The position numbers and the translations under genes were made by a program. Below the pieces are notes generated by a model. It was given only the letters and a program-made list of their open reading frames with translations. It was not told the DNA's origin and ran no database searches. From the NCBI RefSeq assembly GCF_003937945.1, contig NZ_RSEC01000036.1:62001-126000 (forward strand): DNA of 64,000 nucleotides, in the 5' to 3' direction. The DNA comes from Amycolatopsis eburnea. Its GTDB lineage: Bacteria; Actinomycetota; Actinomycetes; Mycobacteriales; Pseudonocardiaceae. Positions 27,732 through 36,200 of the stretch are shown piece after piece. Positions within the stretch are counted from its first letter, which is position 1, and each line of letters begins with the position of its first letter.

Positions 27732-28868
27732 ATGCCCGCCGAACGCCTGCTGCCCTCTCCCGAGGCCGAAGCCCTGGTCGACCTGGCCCGGGAGATCGCC
27801 CGCGACGAGCTGGCTCCCCGCGCGGCAGCGGCCGAAGAGGCGGAGCAGTTCCCGCGCGAGCAGTTCCGCCTGCTCGGCAAGTCCGGCCTGCTGGGCCTGC
27901 CGTACCCGGAGCGCTGGGGCGGCGGCGACGTCCGGTACGAGGTGTACCTGCAGGTCCTGGAGGAGCTGGCGACCGCGTGGATGACGGTCGGCGTCGGGCT
28001 GTCGGTGCACACGATGTCCTGCTACGCGCTGGCCGAGTACGGCACGGATTCCCAGCGCGACGAGTGGCTCCCGGACATGCTCGAAGGCTCGCTGCTGGGC
28101 GCGTACGCGCTCTCGGAGACGAACGCGGGCTCGGACGCGGCCGCTTTGTCGACCCGGGCCCGGCTCGACGGCGCGGACTACGTGGTGAACGGGACGAAGG
28201 CGTGGATCACGCACGCGGGCGTGGCCGACTTCTACACGACGATGGTCCGCACGGGCGCCGACGAGATCTCGTGCCTCCTGGTCGACGGCGCCACCGAAGG
28301 CCTGTCGGCGGCCCCGCGCGAGCGGAAGATGGGCCTCACCGGCTCCCCCACCGCCCAGATGATCTTCGACGGCGCCCGCGTGCCGGCGTCCCGCCTGCTG
28401 GGTTCGCCGGGCGAGGGCCTGCGGATCGCCCTGTCGTCCCTCAGCTCGGGCCGCCTCGGCATCGCCGCGTGCGCGGTGGGCCTGGCCCAGGCGGCACTGG
28501 ACGAGGCGGTGGCGTACGCGAAGGGCCGCTCGCAGTTCGGCCGCGCGATCATCGACTTCCAGGGCGTCGAGTTCCTCCTGGCCGACATGGCGGCGACGGT
28601 GGAGTCGTCCCGGGCGACCTATCTGGAGGCCGCGCGGCGGCGTGACCGCGGGCTGCCGTTCCAGCGCCAGGCGTCGATCGCAAAGCTGGTGGCCACCGAT
28701 GGGGCGATGAAGGTGACGACGGACGCGGTCCAGGTCCTGGGCGGGGCGGGGTACACGCGGGACTTCCCGGTGGAGCGGTACATGCGGGAGGCGAAGGTGC
28801 CGCAGATCTTCGAGGGGACGAACCAGATTCAGCGGATGGTGATCGCGCGGGAGCTGAAGAAGGCCTGA
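27732..28868 (+). CDS. Acyl-CoA dehydrogenase
   Basis: A complete 378-residue FAD-dependent dehydrogenase of the short/medium-chain type. The FAD signature is [15 protein letters not shown], the linker motif [12 protein letters not shown] follows, and the C-terminal block [36 protein letters not shown] holds the catalytic glutamate region. The ATG at 27732 has GGAGGACG upstream. Its regulator is probably the divergent TetR. The acyl chain cannot be specified; a branched-chain amino acid or fatty-acid catabolic role is possible. Confidence 0.94.
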   Translation: MPAERLLPSPEAEALVDLAREIARDELAPRAAAAEEAEQFPREQFRLLGKSGLLGLPYPERWGGGDVRYEVYLQVLEELATAWMTVGVGLSVHTMSCYALAEYGTDSQRDEWLPDMLEGSLLGAYALSETNAGSDAAALSTRARLDGADYVVNGTKAWITHAGVADFYTTMVRTGADEISCLLVDGATEGLSAAPRERKMGLTGSPTAQMIFDGARVPASRLLGSPGEGLRIALSSLSSGRLGIAACAVGLAQAALDEAVAYAKGRSQFGRAIIDFQGVEFLLADMAATVESSRATYLEAARRRDRGLPFQRQASIAKLVATDGAMKVTTDAVQVLGGAGYTRDFPVERYMREAKVPQIFEGTNQIQRMVIARELKKA

Positions 28869-28900
28869 TCGAGCGGGTTCTGTCACACGCTTGGGACACC

Positions 28901-28906
28901 TACGGT
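28901..28906 (+). promoter_or_regulatory. -10-like hexamer for first Uma2 gene
   Basis: TACGGT ends six nt before the ATG at 28913; the same geometry with TACGTT precedes the second copy, and the surrounding 50 nt align without gaps between the two. Confidence 0.5.
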
Positions 28907-28912
28907 GACGGA

Positions 28913-29467
28913 ATGTCAGGTGAGCTGCTAACGGTCGGGGAGTACGCGGCGCTCGGTGAGACCGAGTCGGGTTTCACCGAGCTTGTGGCGGGTCGCGTCG
29001 TGTCGTCACCCAGTCCCGAGGTCGGACACAACCTCGTGGTGTTCGAGATTGGGCGGCAACTCGTGCGACAGGTGCCCGGCCACCTCAAGCTCGTTCCCGG
29101 CACGGATCTCGATCTCGGTCTGGCGCCGCCCGGCAAACCGGGCTCCTCCCGGCGGCCCGACCTGATGATCGTCGACAAGACCGGGATTCGCCGGGATGGT
29201 GCCATGCTTCGGGCCGCTGAAGTGGCCGTCGTCATCGAAATCGTGACGCCGGGGTCGAAGCGCACCGACTACCACGTCAAGCACGACGAGTACGCCGACG
29301 CCGGAATCCCGCACTACTGGATCGTCAACAGCACCGAGCCCATCTCCCTGGTCGCATGCCACCGGGCCGGCGAATTCGGCTACCTCGACGCTTCAGCGGT
29401 CACCGGCACCTTCACCACCGACGTCCCGTTCCCCGTCAAGATCGGCCTCGACGCCCTTCTCGACTGA
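28913..29467 (+). CDS. Uma2-family PD-(D/E)XK protein, copy 1
   Basis: A 184-residue Uma2 (DUF820) protein with a restriction-endonuclease-like core: E23 in TELVAGRVV, D83 in RRPDLMIV, E109 in VVIEIVTPGS and K123 in YHVKHDEYADAGIPHYWIV. The catalytic set is intact, so nuclease activity is possible, although the function of this family is unproven. It has no Shine-Dalgarno and a TACGGT hexamer six nt upstream, implying a leaderless start. It is the first of three tandem paralogues, which carry the same start context and similar sequence. Confidence 0.85.
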   Translation: MSGELLTVGEYAALGETESGFTELVAGRVVSSPSPEVGHNLVVFEIGRQLVRQVPGHLKLVPGTDLDLGLAPPGKPGSSRRPDLMIVDKTGIRRDGAMLRAAEVAVVIEIVTPGSKRTDYHVKHDEYADAGIPHYWIVNSTEPISLVACHRAGEFGYLDASAVTGTFTTDVPFPVKIGLDALLD

Positions 29468-29509
29468 CCCGACCTGGTCGAGCGAACCCTGTCCCACGCG
29501 CGGTACGGA

Positions 29510-29515
29510 TACGTT
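29510..29515 (+). promoter_or_regulatory. -10-like hexamer for second Uma2 gene
   Basis: TACGTT ends six nt before the ATG at 29522, matching the copy 1 leader in position. Confidence 0.5.
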
Positions 29516-29521
29516 GTCCGC

Positions 29522-30049
29522 ATGCCAGGTCAGCTGTTGTCCATAGAGGAGTACCGAGCGCTCGGGGAGTCCGACCGCGGCTTCACCGAACTGGTGGAAG
29601 GCCGCGTCGTACCCTCACCCGGCGCCGGCCGCACGCACAACATGGCCGCGTGCCGGCTGGCCGCACAGCTGGAACGCCAGCTGCCCCGCGGCCTCGCGTT
29701 CGCCCTCGGCACCGACGTCGACCTCGGCTTGGCACCACTCGGCGAGCCCGGCTTCTCCCGCCGCCCGGACCTGCTGATCTTCGACCGGACAGCGGGCGAC
29801 CCGATCCGCGCCGAGGCGGTAGCGGTGGTCATCGAGATCGCGACTTCGGGCTCCCGGCGCACGGACTACCGCGTCAAGCACGACGAGTACGCCGACGCGG
29901 GAATCCCGCACTACTGGATCGTCGACCTCGGCGAACCGGTCACGCTCGTCGCGTGCCAGGGCTACCACGACGCGGCGCCGGTCACCGGCACCTTCGAGAC
30001 CGACGTTCCGTTCCCGGTCAAGCTCGACCTCGACGGCCTGCTGTCGTAG
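29522..30049 (+). CDS. Uma2-family PD-(D/E)XK protein, copy 2
   Basis: A 175-residue paralogue of the preceding gene, sharing SIEEYRALGESDRGFTELVEG at the start in divided form, RRPDLLIFD, VIEIATSGSRRTDYRVKHDEYADAG and the C-terminal FPVKLDLDGLL. The active-site acids and lysine are retained. It lacks about ten residues between the PD and E motifs relative to copies 1 and 3, so the loop there is shorter. The leader is a clear duplicate of that of copy 1, so the duplication included the promoter. Confidence 0.85.
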   Translation: MPGQLLSIEEYRALGESDRGFTELVEGRVVPSPGAGRTHNMAACRLAAQLERQLPRGLAFALGTDVDLGLAPLGEPGFSRRPDLLIFDRTAGDPIRAEAVAVVIEIATSGSRRTDYRVKHDEYADAGIPHYWIVDLGEPVTLVACQGYHDAAPVTGTFETDVPFPVKLDLDGLLS

Positions 30050-30059
30050 AGGAGCCGCG

Positions 30060-30671
30060 GTGACCGCACTTTCCGAGCCGGGCCCTGCTCGACGGTGGGA
30101 GATGCCCGATCACCTGCTGACGATCGAGGAGTACGCGGCGCTCGGTGAAACCGACACCGGTTTCACCGAACTCGTGGAAGGCCGCGTCTTGAGGTCACCC
30201 AGCCATGAACCCAGACACAACCGCGCGATCCACCGGCTGGCGGCACATCTTGAAGCGCAGCTGCCGGAACACCTCGACTTCGTCCCCGGCTGCGATGTTG
30301 ACCTCGGCTTGGCGCCTCCTGGGAAGCCCGGCTTTTCCCGTCGACCGGATCTGATGGTCATCGACAAGTCCGCAATTGCCCGCGTCGACAAAGACGACGG
30401 CATGCTCAAAGCGGACGAAGTGGCGGTGGTCGTCGAGATCGCGACAGCGGGCTCCCGGCGCACCGACTACCGCGTGAAGCACGACGAGTACGCCGACGCG
30501 GGCATCCCCCACTACTGGATCGTCGACCTCGCCGAGCCGGTCACCCTCATCGCCTGCCAGGGGTACCAGGACGCCGCCGCAGTCGCGAAAACCTTCACGA
30601 CCGACGACCCCTTCCCGGTCAAGCTCGACCTCGACGCCTTGATCGAGCAGCACGCCGGAACCGCCCGGTAA
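30060..30671 (+). CDS. Uma2-family PD-(D/E)XK protein, copy 3
   Basis: A 203-residue third copy with the same catalytic set (RRPDLMVIDK, VVVEIATAGSRRTDYRVKHDEYADAG). GTG 30060 has GAGGAG upstream and lies 11 bp after copy 2, so this copy is probably translated from the copy 2 message rather than from its own leaderless promoter. ATG 30102 aligns with the starts of copies 1 and 2 (MPDHLLTIEEY) and could be the ancestral start. Copies 2 and 3 share more C-terminal wording with each other than with copy 1. Confidence 0.83.
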   Translation: MTALSEPGPARRWEMPDHLLTIEEYAALGETDTGFTELVEGRVLRSPSHEPRHNRAIHRLAAHLEAQLPEHLDFVPGCDVDLGLAPPGKPGFSRRPDLMVIDKSAIARVDKDDGMLKADEVAVVVEIATAGSRRTDYRVKHDEYADAGIPHYWIVDLAEPVTLIACQGYQDAAAVAKTFTTDDPFPVKLDLDALIEQHAGTAR

Positions 30672-30690
30672 CCGGCGTGCCGCTCGAAGC

Positions 30691-31908
30691 TCAACGGGAC
30701 TCGCGGTAGCGGCGGTCCTTCGAAACGCCCTCGCCCAGCGTCTCGTCGAAGTGGTACACCTCGTCGCCCCGGACGAAGACGCGCAGCGCGCGGTTCATCA
30801 CGTCCAGCGGGTCGCCCGACCACAGCACCACGTCCGCGTCCAGGCCCGGCTTCAGCGAGCCGATCTGCTCGTCCAGGCCCAGCATCGACGCCGGGTTGAC
30901 GGTCAGCGAACGCAGCGCCGTCGCCGGGTCGAGGCCGTCCTTCACCGCGAGGGCCGCCTGGTAGACCAGGAAGTTGATCGGGATCACCGGGTGGTCCGTC
31001 GTGATCGCGATCTTCACGCCCGCGCGAGCCAGGATGCCCGCCGAGCGCAGGGTCCGGTTGCGCAGCTCGACCTTGGACTTCGTGGTGAACAGCGGTCCCA
31101 AGATGACCGGCACACCACGCGCGGCCAGCAGGTCCGCGATCAGGTGGCCTTCGGTGCCGTGGTTGATGACCAGCTTGTAGCCGAACTCGTCGGCCAGCCG
31201 CAGCGCCGTGACGATGTCGTCCGCGCGGTGGACGTGCTGGTCCCAGTACAGCTCGCCGTCGAGGACCTTCGACAGCGTCTCCAGCGTCAGGTCGATCTCG
31301 TGCGGCTTGCCCTCGGACTCGGCGTGCGCGCGCTTCGCCTGGTAGTTGCGGGCCTTGGTGAAGGCCTCGCGCAGGATCGCCGCGACGCCCAGCCGCGTCG
31401 ACGGCGTCTGCTTCTTGTCGCCGTACACGCGCTTCGGGTTCTCGCCGAGCGCGCTCTTCACGCTGACCTGCTCCGCGAAGACCATGTCGAGGATGCTGCG
31501 GCCCCAGGTCTTGACGCCGATCGTCTGGCCGCCGATCGGGTTGCCCGACCCCGGCTTGATGACGACGCTCGTGACGCCGCCGGCCAGCGCGTCGTCGAAG
31601 CCCGGCTCGTACGGGTCGATGCCGTCGATCGCGCGGAAACGGGCGCCGTTCGGGTCGGTCATCTCGTTGGTGTCGTTGCCGGCCCAGCCCTCGCCGTCTT
31701 CGTGGACGCCGAGGTGCGCGTGGGCGTCGATGAAGCCGGGCAGCACCCAGGTGCCCGCCGCGTCGACGAGCTCGGCGTCCTCCGGGATGTCGACGTCGGC
31801 TTCGGCACCGATCGCGACGATCTTGCCGCCGTCGATGAGGACCGTGCCGCCGTCGATGGGTTCACCGTCGATGGGGACGACGTAGCCCCCGACAATTGCC
31901 TTCGCCAT
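30691..31908 (-). CDS. Metal-dependent amidohydrolase (imidazolonepropionase-like)
   Basis: A 405-residue cytoplasmic amidohydrolase. The metal-binding HxH occurs in LPGFIDAHAHLGVHEDG; later motifs are VINHGTEGHL, the metal-adjacent ITTDHPVIP and the C-terminal return of the composite beta-domain (GLDADVVLWSGDPLDV). This matches the imidazolonepropionase/dihydroorotase-like subgroup, but histidine-utilisation genes are absent nearby, so the substrate is open. No peptide signal is present. It may be the first gene away from the mutarotase/acetyltransferase pair but is not coupled to them. Confidence 0.85.
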   Translation of the reverse strand: MAKAIVGGYVVPIDGEPIDGGTVLIDGGKIVAIGAEADVDIPEDAELVDAAGTWVLPGFIDAHAHLGVHEDGEGWAGNDTNEMTDPNGARFRAIDGIDPYEPGFDDALAGGVTSVVIKPGSGNPIGGQTIGVKTWGRSILDMVFAEQVSVKSALGENPKRVYGDKKQTPSTRLGVAAILREAFTKARNYQAKRAHAESEGKPHEIDLTLETLSKVLDGELYWDQHVHRADDIVTALRLADEFGYKLVINHGTEGHLIADLLAARGVPVILGPLFTTKSKVELRNRTLRSAGILARAGVKIAITTDHPVIPINFLVYQAALAVKDGLDPATALRSLTVNPASMLGLDEQIGSLKPGLDADVVLWSGDPLDVMNRALRVFVRGDEVYHFDETLGEGVSKDRRYRESR

Positions 31909-31919
31909 AGTTCGCCACG

Positions 31920-32387
31920 CTAACGAACTCGTCCGGGCGCGTGCACGCGGGCCTTCTCCAAGTGCACCAGCTCGTGGTTGTTCTCGGGCGTCCGGTGCGT
32001 CTCGCGGTAGCCGTGCTTGGCGTACAGGTGCAGCGGCCCGACGCTCTTCGACCCGGTGAACAGCCGGAACTCGGTCACCTCAGGCGGCGCCGCGGCCTCG
32101 GCGGCGAGCAGCAGCGACCCACCCAGCCCGGCCCCCTGCCGGTCCGGCGCCACGACGAGCCGTCCGATCACGCCGACGTGCCCGGTCACCGTCAGGCGCA
32201 CCGACGCCACCAGGCGCCCGTTCTCGCGGATGCCCCAGGACAGGCCCGCCAGGGCCGCGCGCGTCTCGTCGAGCGTCTCCAGCAGCGGCGGCAGGTCGAG
32301 GTCGCCGTGCGCGCGGGCCTCGGTGACGTACGCGGCGCGCTGCAGCGTCAGCACCTCGCCCGCGTCGGCGGGACCCAGCCGGATCAC
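31920..32387 (-). CDS. GNAT-family N-acetyltransferase
   Basis: A 155-residue GNAT protein with IGRLVVAPDRQGAGLGGSLLLAAE as the acetyl-CoA binding region (here split: VVAPDRQGAGLG then GSLLLAAEAA) and LYAKHGYRETHR as the terminal motif. The GTG at 32387 overlaps the mutarotase stop by 4 nt (GTGA), so it is translated from the same message. The acceptor is unknown; relatives act on small amines or protein N-termini. Confidence 0.85.
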   Translation of the reverse strand: MIRLGPADAGEVLTLQRAAYVTEARAHGDLDLPPLLETLDETRAALAGLSWGIRENGRLVASVRLTVTGHVGVIGRLVVAPDRQGAGLGGSLLLAAEAAAPPEVTEFRLFTGSKSVGPLHLYAKHGYRETHRTPENNHELVHLEKARVHAPGRVR

Positions 32388-33286
32388 CGGACGCGGATGC
32401 CCCAGCTGCCCGACCACGACGCCGACGGCTCCAGCTCGATCAGGTCCGTGCCGGTGTTGAGCGCGTCCGCCGGGCAGGTCATCGGCTCGATCGCCACCGC
32501 GCGGCCGCGGCCGACCAGGTCGTCCGGCGTGAAGACCTGCGCCCAGCGGAAGTCGGGGCCGGTCCAGACGACCAGCTGCCGGTCTTCGTGGGACAGCACG
32601 AACTGGTGCTCGCCGTCCGAAGCGGACAGCGAGCCGAACGCCGTGTCCAGGTTGACGCCTTCGAGCACGCGCCCGCCGCGGAAGTCGTACTCGGTGCCCT
32701 CGACGTCCTGCTCCGGCGCGTACGGCAGCTGCTGATCGCCCTCGTACGGGCGGACGCGGCTCGCCGGCAGCGTCAGGGTCAGCTCGTCGGTCGGGACGTC
32801 GCCGATCCGGAAGTACGGGTGCGTGCCGACGCCGACGCCGATCGGCTGCTCGCCCTCGTTGCGGATCTCGTGCGTCACGGTCAGTTCGCGCGGCGCGAGG
32901 TCGTAGGTCACCGTCGCGCGCAGCGGCACCGGCCAGCCCGGCTGCACCTCGACGTCGACGGCCAGGGTGATCGACGACTCGGCGTGTTCCAGCAGCTCCC
33001 ACTCGAGGTGGCGGGTCAGGCCGTGGATGGCGTTGCCGCGCGCTTCTTCGGTGATCTCGAGCTGCTGTTCCTCGCCCTGGAAGGTCCACTTCCCGGCCTT
33101 GGTCCGGTTCGGCCACGGCAGCAGCACCTGGCCGGCGCCCTTCGGCGGCTTCTCGTCCTCGCCGAACTCCTCGACGTACGGCACTCCGCCGACCTCGAAA
33201 GCGCGCAGCCCGGCACCGATTTCGGTGACGACGGCGCGCGCGTTGCCGCGGGTGATCTCGAACTGCTGACCGGTCGGGTTGCCCAT
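32384..33286 (-). CDS. Aldose 1-epimerase (galactose mutarotase-like)
   Basis: A 300-residue beta-sandwich protein that interconverts anomers of aldohexoses. Visible motifs are NRTKAGKWTFQG, NAIHGLTRHLEWEL with the catalytic histidine region, GVGTHPYFRIGD with a second active-site histidine, and the late acidic AIEPMTCPADALNTG containing the catalytic glutamate. It is coupled to the downstream acetyltransferase. The actinobacterial sugar mutarotase family is somewhat divergent from GalM, so sugar specificity is uncertain. Confidence 0.9.
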   Translation of the reverse strand: MGNPTGQQFEITRGNARAVVTEIGAGLRAFEVGGVPYVEEFGEDEKPPKGAGQVLLPWPNRTKAGKWTFQGEEQQLEITEEARGNAIHGLTRHLEWELLEHAESSITLAVDVEVQPGWPVPLRATVTYDLAPRELTVTHEIRNEGEQPIGVGVGTHPYFRIGDVPTDELTLTLPASRVRPYEGDQQLPYAPEQDVEGTEYDFRGGRVLEGVNLDTAFGSLSASDGEHQFVLSHEDRQLVVWTGPDFRWAQVFTPDDLVGRGRAVAIEPMTCPADALNTGTDLIELEPSASWSGSWGIRVR

Positions 33287-33315
33287 GGCACGACCTTACC
33301 GATCGACGAAGTCAC

Positions 33316-33345
33316 TAGACCGGTCGTCATAGTTTGCGCTACGGT
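33316..33345 (+). promoter_or_regulatory. Operator and leaderless promoter of the TetR-MBL operon
   Basis: TAGACCGGTC (33316-33325), containing the palindrome GACCGGTC, resembles the half-site seen in LmrA/QdoR-type operators. TACGGT at 33340-33345 ends six nt before the TetR ATG, suggesting a leaderless message that the TetR could autorepress. Confidence 0.5.
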
Positions 33346-33351
33346 CGTCCC

Positions 33352-33930
33352 ATGGTTCGCCGCACCGACACGCGGCAGCGGATGCTCGACACCGCCGCCG
33401 ACCTGTTCCAGACCCAGGGCTACCACGCCACCGGCCTCACCCAGCTGACGACGGCGGGCGGCGCGCCCAAGGGCTCGCTGTACTTCCACTTCCCCGGTGG
33501 CAAGGAACAGCTCGCCGCCGAAGCCGTCCGGCTGTCGGGCGAGCGCACCGGTGCGATCCTGGAAGCGATCCTCCGCGACGCGCCCGACGCGCCGACCGCC
33601 GTCACCCGGGCGATCGACGCGCTGGCGAGTTTCCTGACCCAGTCGGACTTCCAGCGCGGGTGTCCACTCGCGACGGTCGCATTGGACGCCGCCGCGGCGA
33701 GCGAGCCGATCCGCGAAGCCTGCGCCGACGGCTACTCGTCGTGGCACACGATCTTCGCGGATTACTTTGCCGCGCAAGGACTTCCGGCCGAGCGCGCGGA
33801 CGAGCTCGCCACCGTCGTGCTCGCCGCGATCGAAGGCGGGCTGCTGCTGGCCCGCACCCGCCGCGACCTCGCGCCGCTGCGCGCCGTCGCCACCCACCTG
33901 CACGCCACCCTCGACCGGGAGTTCTCCTGA
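33352..33930 (+). CDS. TetR-family regulator, LmrA/YxaF-like
   Basis: A 192-residue regulator. The HTH is AADLFQTQGYHATGLTQL with recognition helix PKGSLYFHFPGGKEQLAAEA, the pattern of the LmrA/YxaF group. The C-terminal domain carries DFQRGCPLATVAL, also typical of that group. The stop TGA shares its A with the following ATG (TGATG), so regulator and first hydrolase are coupled. It probably controls the two metallo-beta-lactamase genes as well as itself. Confidence 0.88.
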   Translation: MVRRTDTRQRMLDTAADLFQTQGYHATGLTQLTTAGGAPKGSLYFHFPGGKEQLAAEAVRLSGERTGAILEAILRDAPDAPTAVTRAIDALASFLTQSDFQRGCPLATVALDAAAASEPIREACADGYSSWHTIFADYFAAQGLPAERADELATVVLAAIEGGLLLARTRRDLAPLRAVATHLHATLDREFS

Positions 33931-34766
33931 TGCGCGTCCACCACCTGAACTGCGGCACCATGCGCCCGCTCGGCGGCGGGCTGATCGACGGCAAGCCGGG
34001 CTTGTTCCGGCGCGCCACCATGGTCTGCCACTGCCTGCTGCTCGAGACGGACACCGGGCTCGTGCTCGTCGAAACCGGCATGGGCACGCCGGCCGCGGTC
34101 GACCGCGCCGCCTGGCTCGGCGCCGGGTTCGTCCGCCAGTCCAACCCCGTCCCGGACCCGGCGCAGACCGCGATCGCGCAGATCCGCGCGCTCGGGTTCG
34201 ACCCGGCCGACGTTCGCGACATCGTGCTGACCCACCTCGACCTCGACCACGCGGGCGGGCTGATCGACTTCCCGTGGGCGCGGGTGCACGTCTACGCCGA
34301 AGAGCTGCGGGCGTTCACCGAACCGCGGGACGCCGCCGAACGCGGCCGCTACCGCCGGATCCAGTTCGCCCACGGTCCACAGTGGACGTCCTATGCGGAC
34401 ACCGGCGAACCGTGGTTCGGCTTCGACGCGGTGCGGCAGCTCGACGGCCTGCCGCCGGAGATCCTGCTCGTCCCGCTCTCCGGGCACACGCGCGGCCATG
34501 CCGGCGTCGCCGTCGACACCGGCAGCGGCTGGCTGCTCAACGCCGGCGACTCGTACTTCTTCCACGGCCAGCTCGACCCGGCCGCCCCGAGCTGCCCGCC
34601 CGGGCTCAAGTGGTTCGAGGGCCGCGTCGAGACGGTGCGGGGTGCCCGGCTGGACAATCACCGCCGCCTGCGCCAGCTTGTTCAGGAGCACGGCGACGAG
34701 GTCACCGTCTTCGCCGCGCACGACGAGACCGAGTTCCTCCGGCTGAGCACCAGGAGCAGCGTATGA
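33930..34766 (+). CDS. Metallo-beta-lactamase-fold hydrolase, copy 1
   Basis: A 278-residue MBL-fold hydrolase. The metal motif is THLDLDHAGG (H102, D104, D106, H107), in which the second histidine of the usual HxHxDH is aspartate. Later metal-site histidines occur in SGHTRGHAGV, and the region HAGD... reads LLNAGDSYFFHGQLD. The N-terminal HHLNCGTMRP and the overall pattern recall lactonase-like MBL proteins, so a lactone or ester substrate is possible. It is tightly coupled to TetR and to copy 2, with which it shares nearly all motifs. Confidence 0.88.
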   Translation: MRVHHLNCGTMRPLGGGLIDGKPGLFRRATMVCHCLLLETDTGLVLVETGMGTPAAVDRAAWLGAGFVRQSNPVPDPAQTAIAQIRALGFDPADVRDIVLTHLDLDHAGGLIDFPWARVHVYAEELRAFTEPRDAAERGRYRRIQFAHGPQWTSYADTGEPWFGFDAVRQLDGLPPEILLVPLSGHTRGHAGVAVDTGSGWLLNAGDSYFFHGQLDPAAPSCPPGLKWFEGRVETVRGARLDNHRRLRQLVQEHGDEVTVFAAHDETEFLRLSTRSSV

Positions 34767-35596
34767 AGGTGCACCACCTGAACTGCGGATCGATGCGCCC
34801 GGCGGGCGGCAAGCTGCTCGACGGCGAGCCCGGCCTGCTGCGGCGGGCGGAGCTGGTCGCGCACTGCCTGCTGATCGAGACCGGCGACGGCCTGGTGCTG
34901 GTCGACACCGGCTTCGGCGCGCAGGCCGTGGCCCGCCCCGGCGCGTGGCTCGGGCGGCCGTTCATGGCGATGGTCGGCGCGCGCGTCGAGACCGCGGAGA
35001 CGGCCGTCGCCCAGATCCGCGCGCTCGGCCTCGACCCGGCCGACGTCCGCCACATCGTGATGACGCACCTCGACGTCGACCACGCGGGCGGCCTGGCCGA
35101 CTTCCCCAACGCCGTCGTGCACGTCCGCGCCGAGGAGCACCGCGCGGCGACGGCCCCGGCGAACGCGGCGGAGAAGAACCGCTACCGGGCGGTCCAGTTC
35201 GCGCACCGCCCGCTGTGGAGCTCCTACGACGAGACCGGCGAGCCGTGGTTCGGCTTCGAAGCGGTCCGCTCGCTGAAGGGCCTGCCGGAGGAGATCCTGC
35301 TGGTCCCGCTCACCGGCCACACCCGCGGCCACACGGGCGTCGCGGTCGACACCGGCGACGGCTGGCTCCTGCACGCGGGCGACGCGTACTTCTTCCACGG
35401 CCAGCTCGACCCGGTCGCGCCGCACTGCCCGCCGGGGCTGACGGCGTTCCAGAACCTGGTCCAGACCCTGCGCCGGCCGCGGCTGGAGAACCTGGCGCGG
35501 CTGCACGAGCTGGCGCGGGACCACCACGACGAGGTGAAGGTGTTCTCGGCGCACAGCCCGGTCGAGCTGGCGGCGCTGCGCCGCGGAACCGTTTGA
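34763..35596 (+). CDS. Metallo-beta-lactamase-fold hydrolase, copy 2
   Basis: A 277-residue tandem paralogue of the preceding hydrolase, aligned nearly without gaps (HHLNCGSMRP, THLDVDHAGG at 101-110, TGHTRGHTGV, HAGDAYFFHGQLDP). The start overlaps the previous stop by 4 nt (ATGA). Both retain the metal ligands, so neither looks degenerate; they may differ in substrate or form a heteromer. The TetR-MBL-MBL operon suggests inducible breakdown of a signalling or toxic lactone/ester, but this is inference. Confidence 0.88.
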   Translation: MKVHHLNCGSMRPAGGKLLDGEPGLLRRAELVAHCLLIETGDGLVLVDTGFGAQAVARPGAWLGRPFMAMVGARVETAETAVAQIRALGLDPADVRHIVMTHLDVDHAGGLADFPNAVVHVRAEEHRAATAPANAAEKNRYRAVQFAHRPLWSSYDETGEPWFGFEAVRSLKGLPEEILLVPLTGHTRGHTGVAVDTGDGWLLHAGDAYFFHGQLDPVAPHCPPGLTAFQNLVQTLRRPRLENLARLHELARDHHDEVKVFSAHSPVELAALRRGTV

Positions 35597-35625
35597 TCTC
35601 GGCGTGGCGGCCGGGACGGTCCTGA

Positions 35626-36177
35626 TCAGCTGGCGTCGACGGCCTGCTTGACCAGCGGCGCCATCTGCTCCGGCGTCATCTTGGCCGGGCCGGTGTAGTT
35701 GACCAGCACCGGCGTGCCCGCGACCAGCTCCGCCGTGGCGAGGGTGGCCGTCTTCTGCTCGTCGACGTAGTAGACGGCACCGTCCGGGAACCCGGCGACG
35801 TCCTTCGCGCCCGCCTTGGCCTTCTTGATGGACGCGACCATCTCGGCGGGCTTGCCCTGCTTGCCCTCGTAGCGGGTCACCGCGAGCGCGCCCGCGGCCT
35901 TGCCGTCCAGCTGGTACTCGCAGCTGCGGGCCTTGCCGCCGTTGGCCGCGTTGTCCTGCACCGGTCCCGGGACCGCCGTGAGGTTGTCCAGGAACAGCGC
36001 CTTCGACACGGCCGCCGCGGGCAGCAGCTTGCACGGGTCCAGCGACGCGGCGGCGGCGTTCGTGCTCGGCGCCGGCTTCGGGGCCGCGGACGACGACGTC
36101 GCGGTGGAGGGTTTGTCCCCCGAGGAGCAGGCGGTCAAAGCGGCAAAAGCGACCAAAACGACGGCTACCGTACGCAT
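35626..36177 (-). CDS. Secreted lipoprotein, DUF3558-like
   Basis: A 183-residue predicted lipoprotein. The signal peptide ends in the lipobox LTACSSG (Cys16), followed by a Ser/Ala/Pro-rich linker to about residue 45 and a compact domain with DPCKLLPAAAVSKAL and CEYQLDG. The two cysteines in these blocks could form a disulfide. The arrangement resembles DUF3558 lipoproteins of actinomycetes, whose role is unknown. A TAGGGT hexamer six nt before the ATG indicates a leaderless start. Confidence 0.8.
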   Translation of the reverse strand: MRTVAVVLVAFAALTACSSGDKPSTATSSSAAPKPAPSTNAAAASLDPCKLLPAAAVSKALFLDNLTAVPGPVQDNAANGGKARSCEYQLDGKAAGALAVTRYEGKQGKPAEMVASIKKAKAGAKDVAGFPDGAVYYVDEQKTATLATAELVAGTPVLVNYTGPAKMTPEQMAPLVKQAVDAS

Positions 36178-36183
36178 GCCCGC

Positions 36184-36189
36184 ACCCTA
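36184..36189 (-). promoter_or_regulatory. -10-like hexamer for leaderless lipoprotein transcript
   Basis: On the minus strand this reads TAGGGT, ending six nt before the ATG of the DUF3558-like lipoprotein gene. Confidence 0.5.
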
Positions 36190-36200
36190 GCCCGAACGGC

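Noticed and set aside
28913..30671. Uma2 genes as an insertion sequence or transposase array
   Set aside because: No terminal inverted repeats or target duplications were seen, and the family is not a transposase.
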